Origin: Nonomuraea sp.
Lineage (GTDB): Bacteria > Actinomycetota > Actinomycetes > Streptosporangiales > Streptosporangiaceae
Length of the DNA: 13,834 bases
Direction of reading: 5' to 3'
Assembly: GCA_013362835.1 (NCBI GenBank)
Contig: JABFVJ010000460.1
Span: 1 to 13,834 of the forward strand
The notes beneath the pieces were generated by a model. It worked only from the letters and a program-made list of their open reading frames with translations. It had not been told where the DNA came from and did not search any database. Below, one piece after another: positions 12,842 through 13,834 of this stretch. A program made the position numbers and the translations under genes. Each line of letters begins with the position of its first letter. The first letter of the stretch is position 1.

Positions 12842-13834
12842 ATGCGTGGCCAGGAACCCGGGTCTGAGCACGATCGCAGGGAAGCCGACCGTACGACCGC
12901 ACCAGCGATGCCACCGCCGAGCTTCGGCCAGACGGGCCGCGACGTCCCACCGACGTCCACCCCGGCAGGCGAGCTCGGCGACGAGGCGCGGCTTTCGCGC
13001 GGAACCCCACCGGACCCCACCGATGCACGGGTTCCGCACGGAACACCACCGCCCCCCGCCGAGGCACGAATTTCCCACGGCACCCCGCCGGACCCCGCCG
13101 ACGCGCGGACCCCGCCATTGCGCGGGCCTCGCACGGGACACCGCCGGACCCTGCCGACGCGCGGGCCCCGCACGGGACACCACCGGACCCCGCCGACGCG
13201 CGGGCCCCGCACGGGACACCACCGGACCCCGCCGAGACACGGATTTCCCACGGCACACCGGACCCCGCCGACGCGCGGGTTCCGCACAGGACACCCTCGG
13301 ACGCCACCGAGGCACGGGTTCCGCACAGGACACCGTCGGACGCCACCGAGGCACGGGTTCCGCATGGGGCACCGTCGGAGCACGACGAGGCGCGGCCTTT
13401 GCGTGGGGCGGCGTCGGAGGCCGACGAGGAGTCCGCCGGTCGGCAGCCATGGGAGGTGGCCGGCGACGACGCGGCTCCCTACGACTGGTTCGCCGACCCC
13501 GACGACGAGCCCCCCGTCGCCCACCCGCCGCACTCCTTCGCGCCCGGTGCGACCCCCCACGGCCCAACCCCCTATGAGGCGACCACCGGCGCCCCCCGCG
13601 GCCCCCGCGCCGACGAGGAACCCACCCGGAACGAAGCCCCCTGGACGTCCCCCGCCCCACCCGACGAAGCCCCCTGGACGTCCCACCACCACTCCGCCCA
13701 ACCCCCCTGGGGCCCCCGCACCGACACCCCACCCTGGTCCCCCCAGCCCCCACGCCCCCCTCACCCCGAGAACACCGCATGGCGCCCTCCCCCTGAGGAC
13801 ACCGCACGAGCCCTTCACCCCGAAGCCACCGCCC
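12842..13834 (+). CDS. Proline-rich repeat protein, partial, with a frame break inside the repeat
   Basis: Unrecognised low-complexity protein running off the right edge. The ATG at 12842 starts MRGQEPGSEHDRREADRTT and stays in frame through the first repeat units to about 13108. There the 13-residue consensus GTPPDPADARVPH stops making sense in that frame and continues in the -1 frame, from GAC at 13108 (DPAIARASHGT) to the window end. In the second frame the text after the repeats is acidic and ordered (SAGRQPWEVAGDDAAPYDW, FADPDDEPP), then Pro/Trp-rich with NEAPWTS/DEAPWTS. The break equals a 22-nt loss from two full units, so the gene is frame-shifted, phase-variable, or mis-assembled here. 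The other open frames across it are Arg/His-rich shadows. No transmembrane helix lies in the visible part. Rv3446c-like Ala/Pro-rich proteins of the ESX-4 neighbourhood occupy a similar place near rplM in mycobacteria, but that link is speculative. Confidence 0.55.
   Translation, partial: MRGQEPGSEHDRREADRTTAPAMPPPSFGQTGRDVPPTSTPAGELGDEARLSRGTPPDPTDARVPHGTPPPPAEARISHGTPPDPADARTPPLRGPRTGHRRTLPTRGPRTGHHRTPPTRGPRTGHHRTPPRHGFPTAHRTPPTRGFRTGHPRTPPRHGFRTGHRRTPPRHGFRMGHRRSTTRRGLCVGRRRRPTRSPPVGSHGRWPATTRLPTTGSPTPTTSPPSPTRRTPSRPVRPPTAQPPMRRPPAPPAAPAPTRNPPGTKPPGRPPPHPTKPPGRPTTTPPNPPGAPAPTPHPGPPSPHAPLTPRTPHGALPLRTPHEPFTPKPPP
13001..13404. repeat. 39-bp coding tandem repeat, about ten units
   Basis: Units start at 13001, 13040, 13079 (merged with a partial unit at 13108-13134), 13135, 13174, 13213, 13252, 13288, 13327 and 13366. 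Most are exactly 39 bp and encode GTPPDPADARVPH variants; the unit at 13252 is 36 bp (one codon lost). The central units at 13135, 13174 and 13213 are nearly identical, while the outer ones diverge. Degenerate units continue on both sides. Confidence 0.85.
13631..13684 (+). repeat. Direct repeat, 21 bp, 33-nt period
   Basis: The 21-bp stretches at 13631-13651 and 13664-13684 are identical and sit 33 nt (11 codons) apart in the same frame, each encoding EAPWTS. They are part of the Pro/Trp-rich tail of the repeat protein. Confidence 0.75.
13739..13767 (-). other. G-quadruplex motif on the template strand
   Basis: On the minus strand four G-runs of 4, 6, 5 and 6 are separated by loops TGA, CGT and CT. 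This meets and exceeds the usual four-run, short-loop rule for stable intramolecular G-quadruplexes. It lies inside the proline-rich gene on the strand used as transcription template. Confidence 0.6.

Noticed and set aside
13001..13404. CRISPR array
   Set aside because: Units are contiguous, protein-coding and without unique spacers, so this is a tandem coding repeat.
12758..13818. Minus-strand ORFs of 329-349 codons and a plus-strand ORF at 12846-13577 over the repeat region
   Set aside because: A repeat unit whose length is a multiple of three and free of stops opens several frames at once; these read as Arg/Gly/Val or Arg/His/Pro monotony, and none has a ribosome site or an ordered tail.

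Overview
The window is very GC-rich, uses GTG and TTG starts freely, and carries the conserved order rplM-rpsI-glmM with coaA, acpS and nnr close by. This fits a high-GC actinobacterium. A Streptosporangiaceae-type (Nonomuraea-like) organism is my guess from overall feel, not something I could prove. No rRNA, tRNA, insertion sequence, prophage or CRISPR array is visible. The region looks chromosomal and mostly housekeeping.

Layout: (1) 1-2757, minus strand: a Tat-exported PhoX/DUF839 protein, then acpS, then nnr (cut by the left edge), probably one transcription unit. (2) 2758-2947: a divergent control region holding two inverted DnaA-box-like sites and a leaderless promoter for coaA. (3) 2948-8386, plus strand: coaA, a DUF389 membrane protein, and a tightly coupled four-gene ABC exporter (ATPase, permease, ATPase, permease). 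A 44-codon minus-strand ORF that overlaps the 3' end of coaA looks like a real small gene. (4) 8391-8422: a 13-bp stem that probably terminates transcription from both sides. (5) 8433-10773, minus strand: rplM-rpsI-glmM under a good sigma-70-type promoter, with a long leader of about 180 nt that can fold into hairpins. (6) 11098-13834, plus strand: three envelope or low-complexity genes: a membrane-anchored CAP/SCP protein, a single-pass membrane protein, and a proline-rich protein built on a 39-bp tandem repeat, cut by the right edge.

How the genes fit together: acpS activates acyl carrier proteins, coaA begins CoA synthesis (CoA is the phosphopantetheine donor for AcpS), nnr repairs damaged NAD(P)H, glmM feeds UDP-GlcNAc and peptidoglycan synthesis, and rplM/rpsI make ribosomal proteins. 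The exported PhoX-like, CAP and membrane proteins act at or outside the membrane. Compared with streptomycetes and mycobacteria, glmS is missing from the stretch between glmM and acpS, where the ABC cluster and the PhoX-like gene are found instead.

The points most worth a second look are the 39-bp repeat gene, whose reading frame switches once inside the repeat by an apparent 22-nt loss; the small cysteine/histidine-containing ORF antisense to the end of coaA; the paired DnaA-box-like sites; a strong G-quadruplex motif at the right edge; and the recurrence of -10 boxes 6-7 nt before start codons, which predicts several leaderless mRNAs.
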